Source: Emticicia sp. C21
Lineage (GTDB): Bacteria; Bacteroidota; Bacteroidia; Cytophagales; Spirosomataceae
Direction of reading: 5' to 3'
Assembly (NCBI RefSeq): GCF_003418935.1
Contig: NZ_QVMT01000005.1
Location: 248,279-312,278 of the forward strand
DNA: 64,000 bases
Part shown: one piece after another, positions 37,752 to 46,232 of the stretch
Layout of the letters: each line of letters starts with the position of its first letter
Numbering within the stretch: the first letter of the stretch is position 1
Translations under genes and position numbers: made by a program
Notes under the pieces: generated by a model
What the model saw: only the letters and a program-made list of their open reading frames with translations
Told to the model about the DNA's origin: nothing
The model's database searches: none

Positions 37752-37776
37752 ATAGCGAGGTGATTAGCCTCGCTAT
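37752..37776 (-). terminator. Terminator of the second isomerase gene
   Basis: Stem ATAGCGAGG/CCTCGCTAT (9 bp), 7-base loop, followed on the minus strand by TTTATTG. It lies 25 bases past the stop at 37802. Confidence 0.8.
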
Positions 37777-37801
37777 GAGTATTATATAGGAATGATTTAG
37801 C

Positions 37802-38722
37802 TTAACTGAGGAATTGTTTGACATAGTTACGGGCAGTCAGAATAGCCGTTGTTACATCATCAATATTACCCTCATAGGCTTTATCTTCAACCTCAATAAC
37901 CACTGGCCCTCTATAACGTACATCAGTCAAAGCAGTAAAGAAGCCTCTCCAATTTACGTCACCCAAACCAGGAAGTTTTGGTGAATGGTATTCTAAAGGA
38001 TTTGCCAGAATACCTACTCTATCCAGTTTATCACGGTACACTTTTACATCTTTGATATGTACATGGTGTAAACGGTCTTTGTATTGATAAATCGGTTTTA
38101 TCTCATCCATCATCTGGAAAATCATATGTGATGGGTCATAGTTCAATCCGAAAAGAGGAGTCGGGAAAGTTTCGAACATGGCATCCCATACCGCAGGAGA
38201 AATAGCTAAATTTTTTCCACCCGGCCATTCGTCATTGGTAAAAAACATCGGACAGTTTTCGATACCTATTTTAATGCCTTCTTGTTCAGCTGTCTCAATG
38301 ATGGGCTTCCATAACTTCTTGAAGATTTCGAGATTATCTTTAATATTCTTTTGCGGATCACGACCTATAAATGTATTCATAACCGGCACACCCAATTTAT
38401 TACAAGCTCTGATAACTTTCTTGATATGCTCAATATAAAATTCAGACTTTTTAGTATCCGGATCAAGTGGATTTGGGTAATATCCGAGGCCAGAAATGGT
38501 GATGTTTCTTTCGCGGGTATAGTCTTTTATATATGTAATGTGTTTATCATCCAAATTATCGACATTGATGTGTGAAACACCAGCATAACGGCGAGCATCG
38601 CCATTATCTTTAGGCCAACACATCATTTCGATACAAGAAAAACCATTTTTTGAAGCAAAATCTACTACGTGTTCGAAGCCGAAATCGGCTAAGATAGCAC
38701 TAACAAATCCGAGTTTTAACAT
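37802..38722 (-). CDS. Sugar phosphate isomerase/epimerase (cytosolic TIM barrel)
   Basis: A 306-residue xylose-isomerase-like barrel with no export signal. The ATG at 38722 (MLKLGFVSAILADF) aligns with the first barrel strand; the longer frame up to 38839 adds 39 residues of non-homologous basic sequence. Likely metal ligands lie in IKIGIENCPM (Glu), GLNYDPSHM (Asp, His), HHVHIKDVK (His) and PVVIEVED (Glu). The residues resemble inositol/hydroxypyruvate-isomerase-like enzymes. It is transcribed alone, with its own terminator, next to the transporter cluster. Confidence 0.87.
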   Translation of the reverse strand: MLKLGFVSAILADFGFEHVVDFASKNGFSCIEMMCWPKDNGDARRYAGVSHINVDNLDDKHITYIKDYTRERNITISGLGYYPNPLDPDTKKSEFYIEHIKKVIRACNKLGVPVMNTFIGRDPQKNIKDNLEIFKKLWKPIIETAEQEGIKIGIENCPMFFTNDEWPGGKNLAISPAVWDAMFETFPTPLFGLNYDPSHMIFQMMDEIKPIYQYKDRLHHVHIKDVKVYRDKLDRVGILANPLEYHSPKLPGLGDVNWRGFFTALTDVRYRGPVVIEVEDKAYEGNIDDVTTAILTARNYVKQFLS

Positions 38723-39086
38723 AATTGTATGAAGGAGGTTGATAATTAGGGCGTAAATTAAGGCTTTTTTGTTCAATCGTCGAAAAAATAAGTAACGTTT
38801 ATGAGGTAGGGTGGGAAGAAAATTTTTAATTTTTTTCATTTTTCGGCAACCAGATGCATTTATTTCTCGTATATGTGGAAAAGTAGAAACAGTAATGGGG
38901 AAATGTTTCTACAATGCTGGTTTGTTTAATTTATGGCCAAAAATGATGAACAAGAAAAATCGTTAAAAAATATACAATGGATAGATTTTAACGATTTTTC
39001 GATAAAAAAGTTAAAAAACTTTTGGTTTTATAAAAACTTATTATTTAGTTTTGTTTAACAATAATAACGCAAAAAATAAACAAGCC
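38723..39086. other. Divergent intergenic region with two hairpins (possible small RNA)
   Basis: No ORF with support. Hairpin 1 at 38883-38912 has a perfect 8-bp stem GTAGAAAC/GTTTCTAC. Hairpin 2 at 38955-38999 has perfect 14-bp arms AAAAATCGTTAAAA and complement with a 17-base loop, and ends in T on the plus strand. A terminator-like structure is not expected upstream of a promoter unless something is transcribed towards it. No -7 box was found upstream of hairpin 1. Confidence 0.35.
39022..39053 (+). promoter_or_regulatory. Complete promoter of the ECF sigma gene
   Basis: TTG (39022-39024), 21-base spacer, then TAGTTTTG (39046-39053): a textbook Bacteroidota housekeeping promoter. It excludes the in-frame TTG at 39051 as start codon. 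Confidence 0.7.
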
Positions 39087-39593
39087 ATGACAACTCTTGA
39101 ATTTAACTACGCAATTTCAAAGACCTCGAAGTCTCTAAAGCCATTTGCCTTTCGATTGACAAAAGATTTAGAAGACGCCAATGACTTATTACAAGATACA
39201 CTTGTAAAAGCATTTATGAACCGTGATAAGTATACCGATGGTACTAACCTGAAAGCATGGCTTTATACCATCATGAAAAATACTTTTATCACTAATTATC
39301 AGAGATTGCTTAGAAAAAATACGTTTATTGACACAACTGATAATTTGCATTTTATTAATAGTACCGATAGTAGTGTTGAGAATAATGCTTATTCTACTTT
39401 TGCTATGGAAGATATTAATAATGCAGTTGAGACTTTAGACGAGAGTTACAAGCAACCGTTTATGATGCATTTCAGCGGTTTTAAATACCATGAGATTGCT
39501 CAAAAATTGCAAGTGCCGATTGGAACAGTGAAGAACAGAATACATATAGCAAGAAAAGAATTGAAAGAAAAATTACAAGTATATGCCTATTAA
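39087..39593 (+). CDS. ECF-type RNA polymerase sigma factor
   Basis: 168 residues from the ATG at 39087. Region 2 covers about 10-75 with the core-binding DANDLLQDTLVKAF and the -10 recognition part LKAWLYTIMKNTFI. Region 4 covers about 110-165 with the helix-turn-helix KYHEIAQKLQVPIGTVKNRIHIARK. No anti-sigma factor or receptor gene lies beside it, and the next gene converges. The family member starting MTTLEFNY is common in Cytophagales. It may be controlled mainly by transcription from the consensus promoter upstream. Confidence 0.93.
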   Translation: MTTLEFNYAISKTSKSLKPFAFRLTKDLEDANDLLQDTLVKAFMNRDKYTDGTNLKAWLYTIMKNTFITNYQRLLRKNTFIDTTDNLHFINSTDSSVENNAYSTFAMEDINNAVETLDESYKQPFMMHFSGFKYHEIAQKLQVPIGTVKNRIHIARKELKEKLQVYAY

Positions 39594-39763
39594 TACAATT
39601 GTATATAAATAACATTAGTCATGGAGATGGTTTACTATTGAACCATAAACAAAGAATTTTTTCGAGTCTAGTGGGACTCTGATAAAAAGAGGAAGGTTTT
39701 TAAAAGTTATCTGTATTACGGATAACTTTTTTAGTTTTTTGGGGATGCTATTATAGGTTCTAG

Positions 39764-39861
39764 CCACAGAGTTACTCCGGGTTTTGCACAGAGTTGCAAA
39801 GTTAGGTATATAAAGGCTGTTCCGTGCAACTCTGTGAGGTTAACTCCATTCTACTCCGTGG
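39764..39861. repeat. Nested palindrome between convergent genes
   Basis: The inner arms CACAGAGTTGCA (39787-39798) and TGCAACTCTGTG (39825-39836) are perfect 12-bp complements. The outer part pairs imperfectly, CCACAGAGT with ACTCCGTGG. It encodes nothing and lies between the sigma gene and a convergent SDR. Related in layout to 13854-13908 and 53657-53700. Confidence 0.6.
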
Positions 39862-39872
39862 TTAGTAAAGTT

Positions 39873-40637
39873 TTAGATATTCATCCCACCAGAAACCTCA
39901 ATTCTTTGGGCGTTTATCCATCTGGCTTCTTCGGTGCATAAGAAAGCTACTACTGCACCAATATCATCTGGTAAACCTACACGGCCTAAAGCAGTTACAC
40001 TAGCTACCATTTGATTTACTTGTGCATTATCGCGCACTACTCCACCACCAAAGTCAGTTTCAATGGCTCCAGGAGCTACAACATTTGCCGCAATCTCTCG
40101 TGAACCTAACTCTTTAGCTAAATATCTGGTTAGTGTTTCAATAGCACCTTTCATAGAACCATAGGCTGAATAACCAGGCGTAGAAAAACGAGCTAAACCT
40201 GAAGAAATATTAATGATTCTTCCACCATCATTTAATAGAGTTAGCGCCTTTTGTGTAAGAAAGAAAACACCCTTATAATGAATATTTAAAAGTAAGTCAA
40301 ATTCTTCTTCTGTCGTTTCTGCAAAAGAAGTATGGCGACCAACACCTGCATTATTTATCAGAAAATCGAAATTTGTGGTATTGAAAGTATCTTTCAGAAC
40401 AGATTTTAATTGGTCAAAGAAAATATCGAAGCTTTTAATATCGCCTGTATTCAATTGTAAGGCTACAGCTTTTTGTCCTGCTTTTTCTATGTCGGCTACT
40501 ACAGCAAAAGCCTCTTCCTTTTGGGTATTGTAAGTAAGAATTACATCAATTCCTTTTTCGGCAATTTTCAATGCCATGTTTTTTCCTAAACCTCTGCTAC
40601 CTCCGGTAACTAAAGCTATTTTATTCGTTGTTATCAT
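39873..40637 (-). CDS. SDR-family oxidoreductase (3-oxoacyl-ACP-reductase-like)
   Basis: A 254-residue cytosolic SDR from the ATG at 40637, which puts the cofactor loop TGGSRGLG at 11-18; a longer frame to 40667 adds ten residues upstream. NNAG is at 95-98, the catalytic serine at 145 or 146, and Tyr159 and Lys163 in YGSMK. A Thr35-Tyr36-Asn37 stretch after beta-2 with no acidic residue suggests NADP preference. The C-terminal INAQRIEVSGGMN is usual. It stands alone; substrate unknown. Confidence 0.9.
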   Translation of the reverse strand: MITTNKIALVTGGSRGLGKNMALKIAEKGIDVILTYNTQKEEAFAVVADIEKAGQKAVALQLNTGDIKSFDIFFDQLKSVLKDTFNTTNFDFLINNAGVGRHTSFAETTEEEFDLLLNIHYKGVFFLTQKALTLLNDGGRIINISSGLARFSTPGYSAYGSMKGAIETLTRYLAKELGSREIAANVVAPGAIETDFGGGVVRDNAQVNQMVASVTALGRVGLPDDIGAVVAFLCTEEARWINAQRIEVSGGMNI

Positions 40638-40664
40638 CTTGTTTTGTGTATTAATTTGATGACA

Positions 40665-40672
40665 CAAAGGTA
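40665..40672 (-). promoter_or_regulatory. -7 box of the SDR gene
   Basis: TACCTTTG on the minus strand, 28 bases before the ATG at 40637. Confidence 0.45.
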
Positions 40673-40775
40673 GAGTAGGTGTAGTGAATCAGTCTTGCGA
40701 GTTTCAAACTGTTATTTGCAAAATTCAAATAAGAGAGATATATTGAGAATGTTTAATACAAATTGAACCTAAAAA

Positions 40776-41091
40776 TTATTTTTTTCTCCACCTTTCACAC
40801 AACATATAATCATACCATTCTGCTCCTCCTTGCGGTTCATTTGGCAATCTCATTGACTCTAAATTAACACGTAGAGAAAATATAAATTGTGAAACTCACT
40901 AAAAATATCTATATCATGTTCGGTATAGGAATCACTATTTCTAACTTCTCAAGAAGGCGTGAATTCTCATTGTAAAATTTCCATCTATCTCAACCATGAT
41001 TAGCAAAGAAAAGAAATATTTTTTCGCAACTTTCAAAATAACCGTCTGCTAGAAGGCTTTCTTCATAAATTCCATCTAGGCTTTTTTCCAT
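40776..41091 (-). pseudogene. Decayed tandem copy of the 41076-41393 gene
   Basis: Reading the minus strand from an ATG at 41091 gives MEKSLDGIYEESLLADGYFE..., parallel to the intact neighbour's SLEKIYEDCF. A TGA at 40990-40992 interrupts it, directly before DRWKFYNENSRL, which matches DRWKFYTENSRL of the intact protein. After a frameshift SEFH appears, and after another LPNEPQGGAEWYDYM and ERWRKK, matching LPGEPEDMTEFREYM and ERWKKA. Total length (316 bases) nearly equals the intact gene (318). It starts inside the last codons of the intact gene, so the two overlap by 16 bases. Confidence 0.8.
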
Positions 41092-41393
41092 CTTTCCATA
41101 TTCATATACTCTCTAAATTCTGTCATATCTTCAGGCTCGCCAGGTAATATATCTTTTCGACTTGCTACACCAATTCCACAGACATCACTATGAAACTCCG
41201 ATATTCTATTTATTTCATCTTGATTATATGAATCAATTCCAAATAGACGACTATTCTCTGTGTAAAATTTCCATCTATCCCATCGGTAGTAAGTAAAAAA
41301 CTTAAAAATTGCATCATGTGTTCTAAACCAATCTATAGTTTCATCTTTAAAACAATCCTCATAAATTTTTTCCAGACTAATTTCTGTTTTCAT
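41076..41393 (-). CDS. Hypothetical small acidic protein, intact member of a tandem pair
   Basis: 105 residues, no signal peptide or membrane segment, so probably cytosolic. Rich in aromatic and acidic residues (EDCFKDETIDWFRTHDAIF, YYRWDRWKFYTENSR, PGEPEDMTEFREYM). I do not recognise the family. The sequence reads cleanly, and its tandem copy downstream is broken, which argues it is a real gene under different constraint. Small acidic tandem genes of this kind are often immunity proteins, but no toxin gene is beside it and this is only a possibility. Confidence 0.7.
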   Translation of the reverse strand: MKTEISLEKIYEDCFKDETIDWFRTHDAIFKFFTYYRWDRWKFYTENSRLFGIDSYNQDEINRISEFHSDVCGIGVASRKDILPGEPEDMTEFREYMNMERWKKA

Positions 41394-41480
41394 TTTGACT
41401 ATAACCTTTATTATATTAAGATAGACGGGTTTGCAAAATTCAATCTTATTTAATTTTGACCATATTATCTACTAAGAAAA

Positions 41481-41828
41481 TTACTTATCTAAATTCTCAT
41501 CAATCATCCCCTGGACTTTTTCTTTGATTGTGGTTTGAACTTTGTCTTTAGCGAAGATGAATGTTGTGAGAATGCCTACATAAATAAGAAAGATAATCAG
41601 ATAACCTAGCCAGGCGCTTTTCAGCCAGATATTGAGGCCGACCGCCATTAATATACTAAGGAAGATGATAACAGTTATAGATAGGATAAACAGGAGTAAT
41701 GCGTAAATTGCCTGAACGGCGATTCCTTCAATTTTTTCTTGAAAACCAAGCTTTGTTAATTCAAATTTTGCTTCAATGAGTTTAACGATGTTGTCACGAA
41801 ACTCGTTGAATTTTAGCAAATCTGCCAT
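41481..41828 (-). CDS. Phage holin-X/DUF1469-like membrane protein
   Basis: 115 residues with an amphipathic N-terminal helix (about 5-35), two transmembrane segments (about 40-62, LLLFILSITVIIFLSILMAV, and 74-92, LGYLIIFLIYVGILTTFIF) and a charged C-terminal helix. This is the layout of the actinobacterial-holin-X-like superfamily (DUF1469), which despite the name is chromosomal and common in Bacteroidota, often near stress or envelope genes. No phage genes are nearby. A hairpin separates it from the RND operon. Confidence 0.8.
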   Translation of the reverse strand: MADLLKFNEFRDNIVKLIEAKFELTKLGFQEKIEGIAVQAIYALLLFILSITVIIFLSILMAVGLNIWLKSAWLGYLIIFLIYVGILTTFIFAKDKVQTTIKEKVQGMIDENLDK

Positions 41829-41934
41829 AGTATCCTGTTGGATTGATGTTTAGGTGGCAGGTTGTATCAGATACCTGCTTTTTGACGGATGCAAGGTAGA
41901 TAAAACCTGGCATCTGACAAAAAACTTATGAAGA

Positions 41935-41971
41935 TTTTCAGTCTCTGCGGGCAATTCACAGAGACTGAAAA
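41935..41971 (-). terminator. Hairpin after the RND pump gene
   Basis: A perfect 13-bp stem TTTTCAGTCTCTG/CAGAGACTGAAAA with an 11-base loop, 7 bases past the pump stop. The T-run is weak, so termination may be incomplete. Confidence 0.6.
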
Positions 41972-41978
41972 ACGAAAA

Positions 41979-44900
41979 TCAGACTTTTGGAGGTAATAAT
42001 TTATACATGACCGGCGTAACAATACGAGTCAGAATCAACGAAGAAATCAGACCGCCAATCATTACCAATGCCAATGGAGAATAGAGTGGTGAGTGCTCTA
42101 ATACCAGGGGTAGCAAACCACCAATAGCTGTGAGCGTAGTTAATACGATGGGAATAAAGCGGGTTTCACCTGCTTCTTCAATAGCTTCATCAATACTTAA
42201 TCCCTGTTCTTTTCTTAAATAGTTGGTATAATCAACCAACAATATGGAATTTTTGACCTCAATTCCTGCCAAGGCAATGATACCTACAATAGCCGTGAAA
42301 GACAATGAGTAGCCAGTAAATAGTAGTATAAGAATCGCCCCAATCATACCTAATGGAATAACCGACAATACAATAATGGTACTCTTGAAAGTCTTGAACT
42401 CCAGAATCAGAATAGCCATGATTCCGAAAACAGTAATCAGAATGATAGTACCCAAACCGCCAAAAGTCTCTTGTGAGCGTTCTACCTCGCCTGCCATTTT
42501 GATTTCGTAGCCTTTGGGTAATTTCAGACTTGCTAATCTGGCTGTAGCTTCTTTGGTTACATTAGGCGTAAGATAGCCGCTTTGTATAAAAGAAGATACA
42601 ATGGTATAACGATCGCGGTCGTAGTGATTAATTCTATTCGGCGAGGTTTCAAAATTAAGATTTGCCACCTGTTTCAGAGGTATCAGATTACCCATTTGGT
42701 TGGCAATGAACATTTTCGAGAAAGCGTCCATCCCTGCGTGTTCGCCACGAGGAAGACTGATATTAATATCTATTTCGTCTTCGTCATTCTGTTTATATGT
42801 ACCCATATTTACTCCAGCGATACCCATTCTTACGGTTCGGTCAATATCTACTGTCGGGATACCCAACATTCCAGCCTTGTCTTTGTTGATATTTACTCTT
42901 AAATCAACGTTTTGTGCCGATAGTGGGTTTGTTACATACATCGTACCAGGTGTTTCTTTAAACAGTTTCTCTACCCGAAACGAAATCGCACGCAATGAAT
43001 CAAGGTTTTCGCCAAATATCCTTACAGCTAAAGGCGCTTCTACCGGAGGGCCTTGTTCAAATTGAATTACTCTGATTTTAGCACCTGCATACAAATCAAA
43101 CTTCTTACGTAATTCATCAATAAATTCTTCTCTTTCAGGTACTTCGACCTCATCCTGTAATTGTACGAAAATCTGTGCGAAGTTAGATTGTGTACCGCCT
43201 ACAGGCAATACATTATAATAAATACGAGGATTTGATTTACCTACATTAGAAACATAGTTCTTAACAAGTTCATGTTTACTCAGTTCTTTTTCAACAAAAA
43301 CAGCTGCTTTATTGGTCTCAGCCAGATTAGTACCTAATGGTGTATTAATATTAATTAAGAACTGAGGTTTTTCTGAACGAGGGAATACACTTGTTCCCAC
43401 AACCGGAATCAAAGCCAGACTCCCTAAGAAAATAGCGAAAGCTACCAGGAGACTGATAATAGGATGTTTTAAGGCCAAGTGCAATACCTTACGATACGAA
43501 CCTTCAATACCGCGTTTCATTAATCTCAAAACTATGTTTTCGCCATGCTCTTCTCTAGGCATTAATTGACTGGCTAAGAAAGGCACAATAGTCAATGAAA
43601 CGAATAGAGACGCGATAATTGTCGTGATAACGGCCATTGGTAAACTTCGGATAAAATCTCCGGCTGCTTCTGGTAAGAAAGCAAGCGGCAAAAAGGCGAA
43701 AATTAAAGTAGCTGTACAACCTAAAACCGCTAAGCCGATTTGTTTGGTTGCTTCAATGGCAGCATCTCTGCGAGACATACCTGTGCGGAGGAATCTGGCA
43801 ATGTTTTCAACCACTACAATAGAGTCATCAACCAAAAGCCCCAGAGCAATTACCAGACCTACCACGCTTAACTGGTTAATTCCAAAACCTGCTAAATCGA
43901 GCATAGTTAATCCCATTGCCAGGGATAGTGGGATAGAAATCATTACGATGATAGCAGCTCTGAACCCTAGTGGAATAAGCGTAATTAATACCAATAGGAT
44001 GGCTATACCAAAGTCACGAGCCAGACCTAATAAACGAGTGGAAACACTCTTAACCTGATCAAAGCTTTGCTCGAATTTAATATTTGGTGGGAGACTGTTC
44101 TTAAAATCATCTATAATCGGGCGGATTTGCTCTCCTGTTTTGAAGATATTACTACCTGCTTTCATAGTAGCCGTGACAAAAACCGCTCGTTTACCATTCA
44201 ATCTACCAATGTAGCTTTCTTCCTCATAATTCATCTTCACGTCGGCAATATCTTTCAGATAAGTAACAGTAGTGCCGGAGCTACTAACAATCGTATTTTT
44301 GATTTCGTCGACACTAGCATAACTTCCCGATGTTTTTACACTGAACTTACGGCTCCCGATTTCAATGTTGCCCGCCGGAATATTGGCATTTTCAGACTGA
44401 ATGGCTCCTAAAACTCTATTAAGCGGAATACGAAGCTGTGCCATTTTATCTAGATTAATAGAAACACTAACTTGTTGTTTCGGGAATGCCCAGGTCTCGG
44501 CTGTCTTGATAGATTTTACTTTTAATAGATTATCCTTTAAGGTTTTAGCTTCTTTTTCTAAGTCTTTGTAAGGAGTTGTCTCAGACATCAGAGCGCATTG
44601 AACGATGTTTACACCTTCTGGCGTATATCTGAAAATATCCAGACTATAAAGGTCTGTTGGTAAAGAGCCGCGGATAGCGTTGATTTCTCTTACTACCTCA
44701 TTATATTTTTCTTCAGTATCTGCAGTATGCTGAAATTCAATGACTACACTGGCTACTCCTTCATCAGAAGTGGAAGTAAACTTTTTAATATCGCTGATAC
44801 CAGAGATTCTGTCTTCGATAGGGTCAACTATTAGTTTTTCCATATCAGCAGGAGATGTACCCGGATATACCACGACAATATTGTTGAAAGTAGCCTTTAA

Positions 44901-45017
44901 GTCCGGGTCTTCGGCTTTGGGCATATTCAACAGAGAGTTGATACCAACGGCTAATACCATTATAAATATAATGATAGTAAACTGGTAGTTTTTAACGGAA
45001 AATTCTGCAAGACGCAT
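41979..45017 (-). CDS. RND efflux transporter permease
   Basis: A 1012-residue inner-membrane proton-driven exporter of the AcrB/MexB type. Transmembrane helix 1 (YQFTIIIFIMVLAVGIN) is followed by a large periplasmic porter domain. The proton-relay pair is in GLVIALGLLVDDSIVVVENIARFL, and the second half repeats with GIIALAGIEVKNSILLVDYTNYLR. Length is standard. It lies downstream of its adaptor (147-base gap) and TolC genes on the same strand. Such pumps export drugs, dyes, metals or fatty compounds; this one has no heavy-metal signature. The TetR regulator upstream is the likely controller. Confidence 0.95.
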   Translation of the reverse strand: MRLAEFSVKNYQFTIIIFIMVLAVGINSLLNMPKAEDPDLKATFNNIVVVYPGTSPADMEKLIVDPIEDRISGISDIKKFTSTSDEGVASVVIEFQHTADTEEKYNEVVREINAIRGSLPTDLYSLDIFRYTPEGVNIVQCALMSETTPYKDLEKEAKTLKDNLLKVKSIKTAETWAFPKQQVSVSINLDKMAQLRIPLNRVLGAIQSENANIPAGNIEIGSRKFSVKTSGSYASVDEIKNTIVSSSGTTVTYLKDIADVKMNYEEESYIGRLNGKRAVFVTATMKAGSNIFKTGEQIRPIIDDFKNSLPPNIKFEQSFDQVKSVSTRLLGLARDFGIAILLVLITLIPLGFRAAIIVMISIPLSLAMGLTMLDLAGFGINQLSVVGLVIALGLLVDDSIVVVENIARFLRTGMSRRDAAIEATKQIGLAVLGCTATLIFAFLPLAFLPEAAGDFIRSLPMAVITTIIASLFVSLTIVPFLASQLMPREEHGENIVLRLMKRGIEGSYRKVLHLALKHPIISLLVAFAIFLGSLALIPVVGTSVFPRSEKPQFLININTPLGTNLAETNKAAVFVEKELSKHELVKNYVSNVGKSNPRIYYNVLPVGGTQSNFAQIFVQLQDEVEVPEREEFIDELRKKFDLYAGAKIRVIQFEQGPPVEAPLAVRIFGENLDSLRAISFRVEKLFKETPGTMYVTNPLSAQNVDLRVNINKDKAGMLGIPTVDIDRTVRMGIAGVNMGTYKQNDEDEIDINISLPRGEHAGMDAFSKMFIANQMGNLIPLKQVANLNFETSPNRINHYDRDRYTIVSSFIQSGYLTPNVTKEATARLASLKLPKGYEIKMAGEVERSQETFGGLGTIILITVFGIMAILILEFKTFKSTIIVLSVIPLGMIGAILILLFTGYSLSFTAIVGIIALAGIEVKNSILLVDYTNYLRKEQGLSIDEAIEEAGETRFIPIVLTTLTAIGGLLPLVLEHSPLYSPLALVMIGGLISSLILTRIVTPVMYKLLPPKV

Positions 45018-45164
45018 GGTAATGATGAATTAAGTGTAATGATTTTGCCGCTCTGACGAATGCTTGTCGGCGGCTTATATCTACAATTGACACATTTCTA
45101 CTAATCGGCTTTAAGAATTAAAGCCAGTCAACATAGCATGAATTGTTCTGAGAGGTAAAGCTTA

Positions 45165-46220
45165 TTATTTGATTACCTTTACCTTACTTTTATCACTCAG
45201 GAAATTAGCTCCTTTGCTAACAATCTGTGTTCCTTCTGCCAATCCGGAAGTAATAGCTACATCATTTCCGAATATGGCTCCGATGCCAATAGGATTTTTG
45301 CTGACTGATTGATTGTCAGGATTTAACGTATAAACAAAAGCCTTATCCTTATCCGCTTCGACTAATGCTTCTATAGGAATAACCAATGAAAGTGGGCCTT
45401 TGCCGGAAGAAATTTCGGCTTTAGCTACGAAACCTGAAATCAGTTTTTTACCATTCGATTGAATCTGTAATTCGGCTTCAAAAGTACCGGTCGCTGGATT
45501 AACCGTTTGGGCTATTTGCGTAATTCGGGCATGAAAAGGCTCATTTGGATAGGCATCCAGGTACACACTGGCTGCATCACCTAATTTAGCTTTTACAACG
45601 TCTTTGTCAGCCAAACCTACATTGACGATATACGCAGATTCGCCAGTACCTAAGATAAATACAGGAGAAAATGGGGTAATTAGTTCACCTTGCTCTGAAA
45701 TCTTGCGGAGTATTCGGCCACTGGCAGGGGCATATATTTTAGATAGTTTCTGATTGAACTCTGCTACCTGTACGTTTTGTTTGGCTACGTCATAACCTGT
45801 AGTGGCATCCTGCACATTGGTAAGCGTGGTAGCTTCATCGGCATAGAGTTTTTTCACTCTTTCCAAATCTCTCTCCGATTTTTCTAAGCCTAATTTCGCC
45901 TGTTTTACCTGTGCGTCAATTTCAGATAAGTCTAATTCGGCTAATAGCTGTCCCTCTTTCACAAACTGGCCTTCGTTCACATATACTTTCTGAATCATTC
46001 CTCCCGTTTTGAAAGCGAGTTTCATCTCTGATTTGGATGATAATACACCACTGGCAACGATAGGCTCGTTTAATGCTTTTTTACCAACCGCTTGTACTTC
46101 AACTGGTATAATTTCTTCCGTCGACATGGCTGTTTCCTGTTTCGTTTCTTTCTTCTTACCACAACTCATCACCAGGAAAAATAGGGATGCGTAAATGAGC
46201 GGAAATAATTTCGTTTTCAT
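45165..46220 (-). CDS. RND periplasmic adaptor lipoprotein (membrane fusion protein)
   Basis: A 351-residue HlyD/AcrA-type adaptor. The signal peptide ends in the lipobox VMSC (Cys20). It has a biotinyl-lipoyl-like domain (VYVNEGQFVKEGQLLAELDLSE), a short coiled coil (about 95-150, AKLGLEKSERDLERVKKLYADEATT) and a beta-barrel plus proximal domain to the end (ALVEADKDKAFVYTLNPDN). It links the RND pump to TolC across the periplasm. Gene order tolC - DUF3995 - quinone reductase - adaptor - pump suggests one operon; gaps are short up to here. Confidence 0.94.
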   Translation of the reverse strand: MKTKLFPLIYASLFFLVMSCGKKKETKQETAMSTEEIIPVEVQAVGKKALNEPIVASGVLSSKSEMKLAFKTGGMIQKVYVNEGQFVKEGQLLAELDLSEIDAQVKQAKLGLEKSERDLERVKKLYADEATTLTNVQDATTGYDVAKQNVQVAEFNQKLSKIYAPASGRILRKISEQGELITPFSPVFILGTGESAYIVNVGLADKDVVKAKLGDAASVYLDAYPNEPFHARITQIAQTVNPATGTFEAELQIQSNGKKLISGFVAKAEISSGKGPLSLVIPIEALVEADKDKAFVYTLNPDNQSVSKNPIGIGAIFGNDVAITSGLAEGTQIVSKGANFLSDKSKVKVIK

Positions 46221-46232
46221 ATATAAATCTGT

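Noticed and set aside
39051-39086. TTG start for the ECF sigma factor
   Set aside because: The codon overlaps the TAGTTTTG box; the ATG at 39087 matches family N-termini.
41481-41828. Holin-like gene as a sign of prophage
   Set aside because: DUF1469/holin-X proteins are ordinary chromosomal genes in Bacteroidota, and no phage structural, lysis or integrase gene is near.
43624-44058. 144-residue open frame antisense to the RND pump
   Set aside because: Fully inside the conserved transporter gene; no promoter or family resemblance.
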